The notes beneath the pieces are model-generated. The model did no database searches. It had not been told where the DNA came from and was given only the letters and a program-made list of their open reading frames with translations. Positions 53,002-61,408 of a stretch of DNA of 64,000 nt are shown here, in pieces. The position numbers and the translations under genes were made by a program. Source of the stretch: Chloroflexota bacterium (lineage in GTDB: Bacteria > Chloroflexota > Dehalococcoidia > Bin125). The number at the start of each line of letters is the position of its first letter. Within the stretch, counting starts at the first letter, position 1. The stretch is taken from assembly GCA_009838915.1 (NCBI GenBank), contig VXQT01000010.1, positions 1 through 64,000 on the forward strand, in the 5' to 3' direction.

Positions 53002-54807
53002 ATGAAACTGATCCTGTCCACGCTCGTCGTTGCCAGCCTGTTGCTGCTGGCTTGCAGCGACGACATTCCCTCCGCGTCGGAAGAGTCGACCGAAGCGCGC
53101 GCGGACACCGTTTCGGCCCTTGTCGCCAACGCCGATGCCTTTGAGTACGAGATCGGCGAGTACGGCGGCGAGCTGACGTTTGCCACAATCTCAGAGCCGT
53201 TGACACTCAACCTTGCACTGGCCAACGACGCCGGTTCCGCTGGCGTGCTGGGCTTTCTCTTCGAGGGCTTGACGGATATCTCCTGGCTCAGCGGTGAGCC
53301 GCAGCCGAACCTGGCCCACACCTGGGATGTCTCGGACGACGGCCTGACCTGGACCTTCTATCTGCGGCGCGATGTCCGCTGGCACGACGGTGAGCCGTTC
53401 ACTGCGGCCGATGTCGAGTTCACGTTCAACGAGATCATCTACAACGAGGACATTCCGACATCGACTCGTGCTGCGTTCACCTTCCGCCTGCTCGACGAGG
53501 ACGGCGCCTGGCAGTCGGCGCCGATGACGGTGGAGGCGATCGACGAGTACACCGTGCAGTGCGTCCTGCCGGTCTCCTTCGCGCCCTTCCTGCGTTCAAT
53601 GGCGACCGCGATCTACCCGCAGCACATTCTGCAGCCGTATGTCGATGCCGGAACGTTCAACGATGCCTGGGGCATCGAGACCGATCCCTCGGAGATTGTC
53701 GGCACCGGGCCATTCCTGATCGATCAGTACATCGCCGAAGAGCGAGTGGTCTTCACCCGCAACACCGACTACTGGATGTCCGATGCGGACGGCAATCAGC
53801 TTCCCTATCTCGACCGAGTCGTGCAGGTGATCGTCCCCGAGCTGGAGGACGAGCTGGAGGCGTTCCGTTCGGGCTTGGCCGACAGCCACGGGGTGCTGGG
53901 CAGAGAGTTTGCAGAACTGGAGCCACTCGCCGAAGACGAGAACTTCACCATCCATCGTCGCGGACCGACGTTCGGCTCGACGTTCCTGACCTTCAATCAG
54001 AATCAGCGCGTGGATCCTGAGACCGGTGCAGGGTTCGTGAGCGAGGAGAAGCTGTCCTGGTTCAGCAACCTCGACTTTCGGCGGGCCGTGGCTCACGTGG
54101 TGGACAAGGACGCGATTATCGATCGGGTCCAGCATGGTTTCGGTTACCCGCAGTGGTCGTCGATTAGCCCGGCCAGTGGCGACTTCCACAACCCTGACGT
54201 CGCGACCTACGAGTACGACCTGGACCGGGCAAATGCCATACTCGACGAGCTCGGATGGACCGACCGCAATGGCGATGGCATTCGCGAAGACGATCGCGGC
54301 AATGAGATCCGCTTCACTCTGGCGACGAACACCCAGAACAGCGTCCGCGAGCAGGTCTCCGAGAGCATCCACGAGGGTCTGCGTGAGCTCGGTCTCGACG
54401 TTGAGTTCGAACTGATCGAGTTCGGTGAGCTGGTCAGCCAGTTGACGAGTTCCTACGACTGGGACGCGATTGTGATCGGCTTCACAGGCGGGATCGATCC
54501 CTTTGGCGGGATCGTGATCTGGCACAGTTCGGAAAACCTGCACCTCTGGCATCCAAACCAACCCGAGCCGGCGACCGCATGGGAAGCGGAGTTGAACGAC
54601 CTCTACGTGCGAGCCAGCCAGGAACTCGACCGCGAGTTGCGATTCTCGCTCTATCACCGCGCCCAGGAACTCGTAGCGGACAACCTGCCGGTGATTTACA
54701 CATCACACCCCGAGCGCCTGACCGCCGTACGCAACGTCTTCGGAAACACCACGCCGACGCTCTACGGCCTGTGGGACATCCGCTATCTGTACCGGACTGA
54801 CGAGTAG
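53002..54807 (+). CDS. Peptide/nickel-type ABC transporter substrate-binding lipoprotein
   Basis: This 601-aa family 5 extracellular solute-binding protein has lipobox LLLLAC with Cys about 18. The mature segments GFLFEGLTDISW, YLRRDVRWHDGEPFTAADVE and FNNE-type NYNPDVATYEYDLDRANAILDELGW-like stretches mark the DppA/OppA class. It captures peptides or similar solutes outside the membrane. No permease or ATPase is adjacent, so it is an orphan receptor. Confidence 0.88.
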   Translation: MKLILSTLVVASLLLLACSDDIPSASEESTEARADTVSALVANADAFEYEIGEYGGELTFATISEPLTLNLALANDAGSAGVLGFLFEGLTDISWLSGEPQPNLAHTWDVSDDGLTWTFYLRRDVRWHDGEPFTAADVEFTFNEIIYNEDIPTSTRAAFTFRLLDEDGAWQSAPMTVEAIDEYTVQCVLPVSFAPFLRSMATAIYPQHILQPYVDAGTFNDAWGIETDPSEIVGTGPFLIDQYIAEERVVFTRNTDYWMSDADGNQLPYLDRVVQVIVPELEDELEAFRSGLADSHGVLGREFAELEPLAEDENFTIHRRGPTFGSTFLTFNQNQRVDPETGAGFVSEEKLSWFSNLDFRRAVAHVVDKDAIIDRVQHGFGYPQWSSISPASGDFHNPDVATYEYDLDRANAILDELGWTDRNGDGIREDDRGNEIRFTLATNTQNSVREQVSESIHEGLRELGLDVEFELIEFGELVSQLTSSYDWDAIVIGFTGGIDPFGGIVIWHSSENLHLWHPNQPEPATAWEAELNDLYVRASQELDRELRFSLYHRAQELVADNLPVIYTSHPERLTAVRNVFGNTTPTLYGLWDIRYLYRTDE

Positions 54808-54886
54808 AGCTGCAGACAACTCAGTGGAGCTTGAAGCAGCTCTAGCCTCGTGGTCGTTCATTCGGGCAGATCAGGCGGCTTTGACC

Positions 54887-55837
54887 TCAGTCTGCTGTCA
54901 GACAGGACGCGTAGGTTCCTGAATCGATAGACAGCACCTGTATCTTCTCGATCAGCTCGTCGAAGGCGGCGTGGATTCTACGCGCCTGAGACTCGTCGGC
55001 CGTCTCGCTCACATACCTGCGGCTCTCCTCGCCGGGACACGACCACGGATCGAAGTCACCACCCCCTGTGAGTTCTACTGTGATCGCGATTCCGGCCGAA
55101 ATGTCGCCCTCCGTGTACCGGAGATAGGCCCCCACCCAGCTGTAGGAAAAGTCGTCGCCATCCCCTTCTTCGCCCGTGTACACCGAGAACTCAAGCGTCA
55201 GGCCATTGGGCACTGTCAGGACGAGGGACGTGCCTAAGTAATTGAGTAGGTATCGTTCGCCGGCGCTGAGAGTTGGTCCTGCATGTTCAATCGACAGAGT
55301 CACATACATGCCCGCTGTGGCACTACCGGTCCGCCCCCCGCTGTCGGTAATCGTCGCGACAATCGTCTTTGAGCCAGAGTCGACCAGGAAATCTCCCGTG
55401 TACTGGCGAAACGGTCCATCGTGGTCGGCTTCATACGACACCACCCCGGTTCGAAGCGCGCAGCTAACCGACGCGCTGCCGAACTCCCTGGGGCGCGCGT
55501 ACTCCTGAGTCGCGTCACGCGTCTCTCCGTCAATCTCCACCTGGTACGGCGGAGTACCGCCCTCGACGTGCCAGCGCACTGCCACCTCGGCCACGTCTCT
55601 CAGTGCGGGAGCCTCCTCTGACGAAGAGATTGGACGGCCTCTCTCGGTGTCGCAGGTGTCCGGCGCCGACAGCGTGAGTTTCAGCGGCTGGTTTGCCACT
55701 GTGCCCTGATCCTGCCGTGCGATGACTTCTGACTGTTGGCGCATGTCATCATCACAGCCGACGATGGCAACCACCGCTGCCACAAGCACGAGCAACGCTG
55801 CGTTGCGCAGCCGCCTTCCGCGCAGTCTCGCTTGCAT
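54887..55837 (-). CDS. Lipoprotein of unknown function
   Basis: This 316-aa protein has a signal peptide ending VAIVGC (lipidated Cys about residue 28). The mature part looks like an Ig-like beta domain: VAVRWHVEGGTPPYQVEIDG, then DFLVDSGSKTIVATITDSGG, followed by a carboxy-terminal acidic domain with several Cys (CDTERG, SCALR, WSCPGEESRR, YASCL). It probably sits on the outer membrane face. I recognise no family. Confidence 0.65.
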   Translation of the reverse strand: MQARLRGRRLRNAALLVLVAAVVAIVGCDDDMRQQSEVIARQDQGTVANQPLKLTLSAPDTCDTERGRPISSSEEAPALRDVAEVAVRWHVEGGTPPYQVEIDGETRDATQEYARPREFGSASVSCALRTGVVSYEADHDGPFRQYTGDFLVDSGSKTIVATITDSGGRTGSATAGMYVTLSIEHAGPTLSAGERYLLNYLGTSLVLTVPNGLTLEFSVYTGEEGDGDDFSYSWVGAYLRYTEGDISAGIAITVELTGGGDFDPWSCPGEESRRYVSETADESQARRIHAAFDELIEKIQVLSIDSGTYASCLTAD

Positions 55838-55989
55838 CGCGTCCCTCGGTTCCGCACTCGGCGCAAGCAGCGTCCGCCGGTGCCAGCCTAGTCAGCTTGC
55901 GGTCGCGTTTGCGGCTGGGTAGCCTGCGCGTGCATTGCATCGCGTCGGCGCCGCATCAGTTTCGGTGCCGCATGATCCGGGAGTATGGC

Positions 55990-57057
55990 ATGGTCACCGC
56001 CGACAAGCTTGACGAACTGCAGATGGAGCCGGAGGCGCCGGAACTGGACCTCTCCTGGTTGAACCTGGATACGGAGTGGGGTGTCTCGGCTGAACTTGGG
56101 CGCAAGGGGCTGACCCTGCAGCAGATCAACAAGTCGATCTACGGCGAGATTCCGGCCACCTCGGTTGACAGCTCGGCCCGACCGCGCGGCGCCGCGCCGC
56201 CCGAGGGCGCGACCCCGCGCATGACCCCGTGGGTGCTGGGCGACGCGACCGAGACCTTCTCCGACTCGGCCGCGCTGCTCTACGACGAAGCGGTCTCGCG
56301 CCAGTGGTCGTCGGCCACCGACATTCCCTGGGACACGCTGGACGAACTGCCCGAGGACATCGAGCGCGCGATGGTGCAGCTCTGCACTTCGCTGACCGAG
56401 GTCGAGTTCATCGCCGGCGACGTGCCCGGCAAGTGGCTGCCGCGGATTGCGGCCGACCACTATGAGTCGGGCCTCTTCCTGATGTCGCAGGTGATGGACG
56501 AAGCTCGCCACACCGATGTCTTCCGCAAGCGCGCGCTGGCCAACGGCGGCGGCTTGCTGCTGCAGGGCGGCGGCGGCGGGCTGCGTCAGATTCTCGAGGC
56601 CGAGGACTTCACCCAGATGTCCTCAATGCTGCACATTCTCGGCGAGGGCTTTGTCCAGTCGCTGTTCCGCCTGGGCGAGCTGATCGCGCACAACGAGGCC
56701 GAGAAGCGGATCTTCCGCCTGGCCGCGCAGGACGAGTCGCGTCACGTGGCCTACGGCGTCACGCATCTCAAGTACACGCTGGAGCACGAGCCCGAGAAGG
56801 CCGAGGAAGTCCACTGGACGCTCGACATGTTCGAGGACACGCTGGTCGACCCCGACCAGGCCAACCCGGGTCTTGCCGGAGCGCTGGTCTACCTGCTCGG
56901 CGACGGCGACGTCGACGAGGGCTGGCGGCTGTTCTGGCACGTGCGACGCAAGCAGGTGCTCGAGTACCTGCACCGCCTCGACGTGGCCGGCCTCGGCGGC
57001 CGCCTCGAGACCGGGCGTCTGCACCCGGCCCTCGCGGGCGCGCTCGACGAAAACTAG
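55990..57057 (+). CDS. Ferritin-like diiron protein, intact metal ligands
   Basis: This 355-aa ferritin-like fold resembles R2-type or AurF-type diiron oxidases but I do not recognise the family. The ligand set is E137 in TSLTEVEF, E171 and H174 in MDEARHTDVF, E219 in ILGEGF, and E249 and H252 in QDESRHVAYG. A conserved RKRALANGGG follows the second helix. The ATG at 55990 has GGGAG six bases upstream. The paralog at 57144-58238 lies 86 bases downstream in the same direction. It probably binds O2 and oxidises a small substrate. Confidence 0.8.
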   Translation: MVTADKLDELQMEPEAPELDLSWLNLDTEWGVSAELGRKGLTLQQINKSIYGEIPATSVDSSARPRGAAPPEGATPRMTPWVLGDATETFSDSAALLYDEAVSRQWSSATDIPWDTLDELPEDIERAMVQLCTSLTEVEFIAGDVPGKWLPRIAADHYESGLFLMSQVMDEARHTDVFRKRALANGGGLLLQGGGGGLRQILEAEDFTQMSSMLHILGEGFVQSLFRLGELIAHNEAEKRIFRLAAQDESRHVAYGVTHLKYTLEHEPEKAEEVHWTLDMFEDTLVDPDQANPGLAGALVYLLGDGDVDEGWRLFWHVRRKQVLEYLHRLDVAGLGGRLETGRLHPALAGALDEN

Positions 57058-57067
57058 TTCATCGGTT

Positions 57068-57118
57068 CCCTCTCCCCCCGCTCTGCGGGGGGAGATGCCG
57101 GAGGCAGAGGGGGGTCCG
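57068..57118 (+). repeat. GC-rich palindromic repeat, copy 8
   Basis: CCTCTCCCCCCGCTCTGCGG then GGGGAGATGCCGGAGGCAGAGGGGGGTCC, very close to copy 1. It occupies the gap between the two ferritin-like genes. Confidence 0.82.
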
Positions 57119-57143
57119 AGGGGACTCGCCGAGGAGCATCATC

Positions 57144-58238
57144 ATGCCCGACAACGACGTGATCGCCGCCGCGAAGGAACGGCTTGAGCAGTCGGGGTTG
57201 CCCTCGACCTGGCTCGACATTCCCGTGCACTGGGGGGTCAAGGCGAAAGAGCAGGCGACGCCGGAGAACGGCGGCCTGCGCTTCCAGATGCTCAATGTCG
57301 ATGTTTATGGCGAAGTCCCCGACGTCTGGGAGAACAACACCGAGATCCCGCGCGGCGCGGTGCCGGACACGCGCACCGAGCAGATGGGCTACTCGATCTT
57401 CAACAAGGCCGAGGTCTGGTCCGATCTTTGCGCCGAGCTCTATGAGGACGCCATCGCCGACCGTTGGAACTCGTCCGCCGACATCCCCTGGGACTCGCTG
57501 GAGCCGATCGGGGCTGACCTGGAACGCGCCGTCTGCCAGATTGCGACGATGATGTCGGAGTACGGTTGGACCAAGGCACAGACCACCGGCCGCTGGCTGC
57601 AGGAGATTTCCTACGGCTACATCGAGGTCAAGCTGTTCCTGGGCACCGTGGTCTTCGACGCGGCGCGGCTGTTCGAGGTCTGGCGCAAGCGCGCGCTGGC
57701 CAACGGCGGCGGCATGGGCCGCGGCGGACGCAACTGGAAGTTCCTGCCGCTGACCCAGAGCTACACGTTCTCGGAGTTCGTGGTCGCCTCGATCATGCAC
57801 GACTCGATGCTGCTCACGCTGCTGCGGCACGGCGAGCAGCTCGCCCAGACCGAGGCCGAGCGCCAAATCTATCGGCTCTGCGAGCAGGACATCGAGCGCC
57901 ACCTGGCGTACTTCGTCGATCACATGCGCTACCTGATGCTCAAGGAGCCGGTGCGCCGCGAGGAAATCCACCGCTACATGAACAAGGCCGAGTGGTACCT
58001 GGCCAAGGATGGCGACGACACGCTCTACAGCGCGCTCGCCGTGATCATGGGCGACGGCCGCGAAGGCGCAGAGGAAGCAATGGCCGATGTCGCCGAGCTG
58101 CGCCGCGAGCAGATCGAGACGTATCTCGGATATCTGAGGCAGTGCCACCTCGCCGATCGCGAGGATCGGCTGAACGAAGAGCTGCGCAAGTGGGCCGGGA
58201 TGGTCGAGCTGGAGGAAGAGGAGAAGATCCCGGTCTAG
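57144..58238 (+). CDS. Ferritin-like paralog with degenerate diiron site
   Basis: This 364-aa homolog of the preceding protein shares the segments SADIPWDSLE and WRKRALANGGG with it. Several metal ligands are lost: the E/H pair of DEARH becomes FDAARL (Ala173, Leu176), the E of QDESRH becomes Ile250 (H253 kept), and E219 becomes Asp220 in MHDS. It should not hold a normal diiron centre. The C-terminus is longer and rich in Glu (VELEEEEKIPV). It is probably a non-catalytic partner subunit; that is inference. Confidence 0.8.
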   Translation: MPDNDVIAAAKERLEQSGLPSTWLDIPVHWGVKAKEQATPENGGLRFQMLNVDVYGEVPDVWENNTEIPRGAVPDTRTEQMGYSIFNKAEVWSDLCAELYEDAIADRWNSSADIPWDSLEPIGADLERAVCQIATMMSEYGWTKAQTTGRWLQEISYGYIEVKLFLGTVVFDAARLFEVWRKRALANGGGMGRGGRNWKFLPLTQSYTFSEFVVASIMHDSMLLTLLRHGEQLAQTEAERQIYRLCEQDIERHLAYFVDHMRYLMLKEPVRREEIHRYMNKAEWYLAKDGDDTLYSALAVIMGDGREGAEEAMADVAELRREQIETYLGYLRQCHLADREDRLNEELRKWAGMVELEEEEKIPV

Positions 58239-58251
58239 CCCCCGCTCGGCG

Positions 58252-59202
58252 CTAGGCGAGGCAGCGCAGCGGTTGGCCGCCGTTGAACTCGAGCATCTGG
58301 CCGAAGGCGGTCTGCATGTTGATCTCGGCGCCCAACTCCTCGCCGCGCAGTTCGCTGTAGGCGCGGTGCAGGTTGCCGACGATGCGCTCCGTATCTGTCC
58401 ATGCTCCGAAGCGGCCGAGATCGAGGTCGCGCGCGGCGCTCAGCGGATCGACTCCGCCGTCGTAGGCCGCTTTGGCTGAGTCCTGGACGAACTCCAGGTA
58501 GGCGTCGACCTCGTCCAGCACCGAGGCGTCCGAGACGGGACCGTGCCCGGGGATCACCGATTTGATCGGCAGTTCCTTCAGGCGTTCCAGCGCCGAGCGC
58601 CAGCCAGCGACCGAGCCCATGAGGGCGAACGGCGTGCCCTGGTTGAAGACAATGTCTCCGGCAATCAGCACCTGGCGGTCGGGAATCCAGACCACCACAT
58701 CGGTGTTGGTGTGCGCGGGCGAGACGTAGATCAGCTCCAGCTCCAGGTCGCCGGCGTAGAGCGTCATCGCGTCGTCGAAGACGACACTCGGGGCGACCGG
58801 CGTAACGTCGCCCCACTCGACGGCGGGGAACATTACCGACACCCGTTCGAGTTGACCCGGAGCTTCGCGCAGGATCTGGTCGCGGCAGTTTCGATGGCCG
58901 ATGATCACCGCGTCGTCGGAGAAGAGGCAGTTGCCGTAGGTGTGATCCATGTGCGCGTGCGTGTTGACCAGGGTTCGCACCGGATTCGTCGCGATGCGCT
59001 CAATCGCCTCGCGGAAGAGGCGCGTACGGCGCTCGTTGGCGCAGGCGTCGATCGCGATGACCTGGTCGCCGACGTCGACGAACGCAGGGTTGTTCAAGCA
59101 CCAAGAACCGTCGTGCTGGATGTAGGCGAAGATGCCCTCAGAAACCTCGACCACTTCAGGATCGGGCAGGATGTCTGTGTCGGATGTGTGCTCGGTGCTC
59201 AC
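58252..59202 (-). CDS. MBL-fold metallo-hydrolase
   Basis: This metallo-beta-lactamase-fold hydrolase of about 316 aa has the metal motif NTHAHMDHTYGN (H-x-H-x-D-H), then VSPAHTNTDVVVWIP, IAGDIVFNQGTP and VIPGHGPVSD. Members hydrolyse lactones, thioesters or other small molecules. The chosen GTG at 59202 begins a normal N-terminus; the upstream ATG at 59262 sits in a repeat copy and is doubtful. The substrate is unknown. Confidence 0.85.
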   Translation of the reverse strand: MSTEHTSDTDILPDPEVVEVSEGIFAYIQHDGSWCLNNPAFVDVGDQVIAIDACANERRTRLFREAIERIATNPVRTLVNTHAHMDHTYGNCLFSDDAVIIGHRNCRDQILREAPGQLERVSVMFPAVEWGDVTPVAPSVVFDDAMTLYAGDLELELIYVSPAHTNTDVVVWIPDRQVLIAGDIVFNQGTPFALMGSVAGWRSALERLKELPIKSVIPGHGPVSDASVLDEVDAYLEFVQDSAKAAYDGGVDPLSAARDLDLGRFGAWTDTERIVGNLHRAYSELRGEELGAEINMQTAFGQMLEFNGGQPLRCLA

Positions 59203-59257
59203 GTGATTCTGCTCGTTTCGTGATCGCTCTCTGTTCCAGGTTCGTCTTGCCGGGAGC

Positions 59258-59285
59258 AACATTCCCGCCTTCGCGGGAATGACGG
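59258..59285 (-). repeat. TTCCCGC-type palindromic repeat, copy B
   Basis: CATTCCCGCCTTCGCGGGAATGACGG is the same TTCCCGC..GCGGGAA hairpin as at 35541-35570. It lies between the MBL gene and the SDR gene. Confidence 0.8.
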
Positions 59286-59286
59286 C

Positions 59287-60108
59287 TTAGGCGTTGGTGA
59301 AGAACTCGAAGTCATCCATGATCCGCTGATAGCGTCGTTCGACGTGCGGCCGCAGCTCGGGATGCGAGAAGATCAGCCATCGGTTGGCTTTGATCCCCGT
59401 GATCACGATGCGGCCGACATCCTCAGGGTCCATCTGCTGCGACATCGCGCCGGGACTGAAGCCTCGCGCTGCTCCTTCGGTCGCGCCGCCGTACTGGTCA
59501 GGCCGGTTGCGTCCGGCCTCGCCGATCAGCGTGTCGACACCTCCGGGGCAGAGCGCGGAAACGCCGATGCCCTCCGCGGCCAGTTCGGCGCGCAGCGACT
59601 CCGAGTAGGCGAACGCGGCGTGCTTGCTGGCGCTGTAGACGCCGAGCGGAATCACCTCATTCAGCCGTAGACCGGCCATCGAGACCGTGTTGACGATGTG
59701 CGCGTCGCCGTCCTGTGCTCGCATGCGCGGCAGGAAGGTCTGGACGCCATTGACGATGCCGTAGAGATTGACGGAGAAGGTCCAGTCCCAGTCGGCCTGG
59801 CTCGCCTCGCTGACGATGCCGCCGGTCAGCACACCGGCATTGTTGACGAGCAGGTTCAGCTCGCCGAACTCGGCGTAGATCTGCTCGGCCAGCCACTCGT
59901 AGGCGACCGTGTCGGTCACATCGATGTCAACAGGCAGCGCCTGGACTTCCCTGGCCTCGACTTCGGCCGCGACCTCCTGAGCAGTGCCTTCCTGGACATC
60001 GGCCAGGATGACGTGCATGCCCTCGTCGGCGCAGGCCAGCGCGATACCGCGTCCTATGCCCGATCCGGCGCCCGTGATCAGCGCCACTTTGCCGCTCAGA
60101 TTGTCCAT
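59287..60108 (-). CDS. Short-chain dehydrogenase/reductase
   Basis: This 273-aa SDR has the classic cofactor motif ALITGAGSGIGRGIALA near residue 8 and LLVNNAGVLTGG. The catalytic Tyr and Lys are in GVYSASKHAAFAYS (Y-x3-K); Ser lies in NTVSMAGLR. It reduces or oxidises a hydroxyl/keto group with NAD(P). The ATG at 60108 has GGGAGG six bases upstream. It is divergent from the CaiB-type gene with 58 bases between. Confidence 0.92.
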   Translation of the reverse strand: MDNLSGKVALITGAGSGIGRGIALACADEGMHVILADVQEGTAQEVAAEVEAREVQALPVDIDVTDTVAYEWLAEQIYAEFGELNLLVNNAGVLTGGIVSEASQADWDWTFSVNLYGIVNGVQTFLPRMRAQDGDAHIVNTVSMAGLRLNEVIPLGVYSASKHAAFAYSESLRAELAAEGIGVSALCPGGVDTLIGEAGRNRPDQYGGATEGAARGFSPGAMSQQMDPEDVGRIVITGIKANRWLIFSHPELRPHVERRYQRIMDDFEFFTNA

Positions 60109-60166
60109 ACGCACCTCCCGATTCGTCCGGCCGGAATGCCCTGAGGCTAGCGTTACCCTCTCAGCC

Positions 60167-61408
60167 ATGACCAGCCGATCGGCCTCCGAGCTCGGCGCTG
60201 TCGCTCAGTCGGCGGCGCTTTCCGGCATGACAGTGCTCGAGGACGGCGGCGGCATCGCGGCGTCGTATGCGGGCAAGCTGCTGGCCGATCTGGGCGCCGA
60301 TGTGATTAAGGTCGAGCGTCCCGGCGGCGACGAGGTGCGGCGCAGGCCTCCCTTTCCTTCGGACGCGCCCGGCCGTGAGCGCAGCGGACTGCACCTGTTC
60401 CTCGACACCAACAAGCGCAGCTTGACGCTCGACCTGGAGTCTGTGTCTGGTCGCCGAATGTACCGCGAACTGGCGCATCGTTGCGGGACCGTGATCACGT
60501 CGCGGCATGTTGCCGAGCAACGAATGCTGGGCTTGACCTGGGAAGATCTGTCGACCGAGTCTCCCGAACTCAACCAGGTCTCGATCACCGTCTTTGGAAT
60601 CGACACGCAACGCGAGGGCTGGCACTCGGAGTCGCTGATCGCATCGTTGGCGAGCGGGATCTCCTACCGAATCGGCGATCCGGATCGCGCGCCGCTCGGT
60701 CTGCCATACGATGCGCCGCAATACCAGGGCGGCATCCACGCAGCGATCGCCGCGCTATTGGCTCGCCGGGCGACGCGCGAGAGCGGCCTCGGTCAGCACG
60801 CCTGGCTGTCGATTGTGGACATCATCAGCAACGTGATGGCCGGCGCAGGGGTCGCCGCGTTCGTTTTCACCGGTCAATCGCGGGGACGCGCCGGGACGCA
60901 CATGAACGCCTTCTATCCCTGGCAGGTGACGCCGGTTGCGGACGGCTACTACGAAGTGATCACGATGGTCGACCGGCAGTGGAATCGATTCATGGAGTTG
61001 ATGGGCGACCCCGATTGGCAGCACGACGAGCGGCTGCAGAACCGCTGGCTCGCATTCCAGCACGCCGACGAGATTGACGCCTTCTGGCACCCGTGGATGG
61101 CGGAACGGACCAAGGCCGAGTTGATGGAGCTGTTCGGCGAGAACCACATCTCGTTCCAGCCCGTCCACACGATCGGTGAAGTAGCAGAGTCGGAGCATCT
61201 CCAGGCGCGTAGATTCTGGGCGGAAGTCGAGCATCCTGGGTTCGATGAGCCAGTCAGGCTCCCGGGCGCGCCGTACAAGCTGAGCGAGAGTCCGTGGGCG
61301 ATCCGCCGTCGCGCCCCGTTGCTCGGAGAACACACGGCAGAGGTGTTGTCGGAGGTTGGGATTGAGGCGCCGGAAATGGCTCGGTTACGGCGGTCTGGGA
61401 TCATCTGA
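60167..61408 (+). CDS. CaiB/BaiF family CoA-transferase
   Basis: This 413-aa type III CoA-transferase shows LEDGGGIAASYAGKLLADLG, ADVIKVERPGGDEVR and TNKRSLTLDLESVSGR. It is more distant from the two other CaiB-like genes in the window. The start at 60167 begins MTSRSASELG; the longer frame upstream overlaps the divergent SDR. It closes on the M28-like gene, which is convergent. Confidence 0.87.
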   Translation: MTSRSASELGAVAQSAALSGMTVLEDGGGIAASYAGKLLADLGADVIKVERPGGDEVRRRPPFPSDAPGRERSGLHLFLDTNKRSLTLDLESVSGRRMYRELAHRCGTVITSRHVAEQRMLGLTWEDLSTESPELNQVSITVFGIDTQREGWHSESLIASLASGISYRIGDPDRAPLGLPYDAPQYQGGIHAAIAALLARRATRESGLGQHAWLSIVDIISNVMAGAGVAAFVFTGQSRGRAGTHMNAFYPWQVTPVADGYYEVITMVDRQWNRFMELMGDPDWQHDERLQNRWLAFQHADEIDAFWHPWMAERTKAELMELFGENHISFQPVHTIGEVAESEHLQARRFWAEVEHPGFDEPVRLPGAPYKLSESPWAIRRRAPLLGEHTAEVLSEVGIEAPEMARLRRSGII

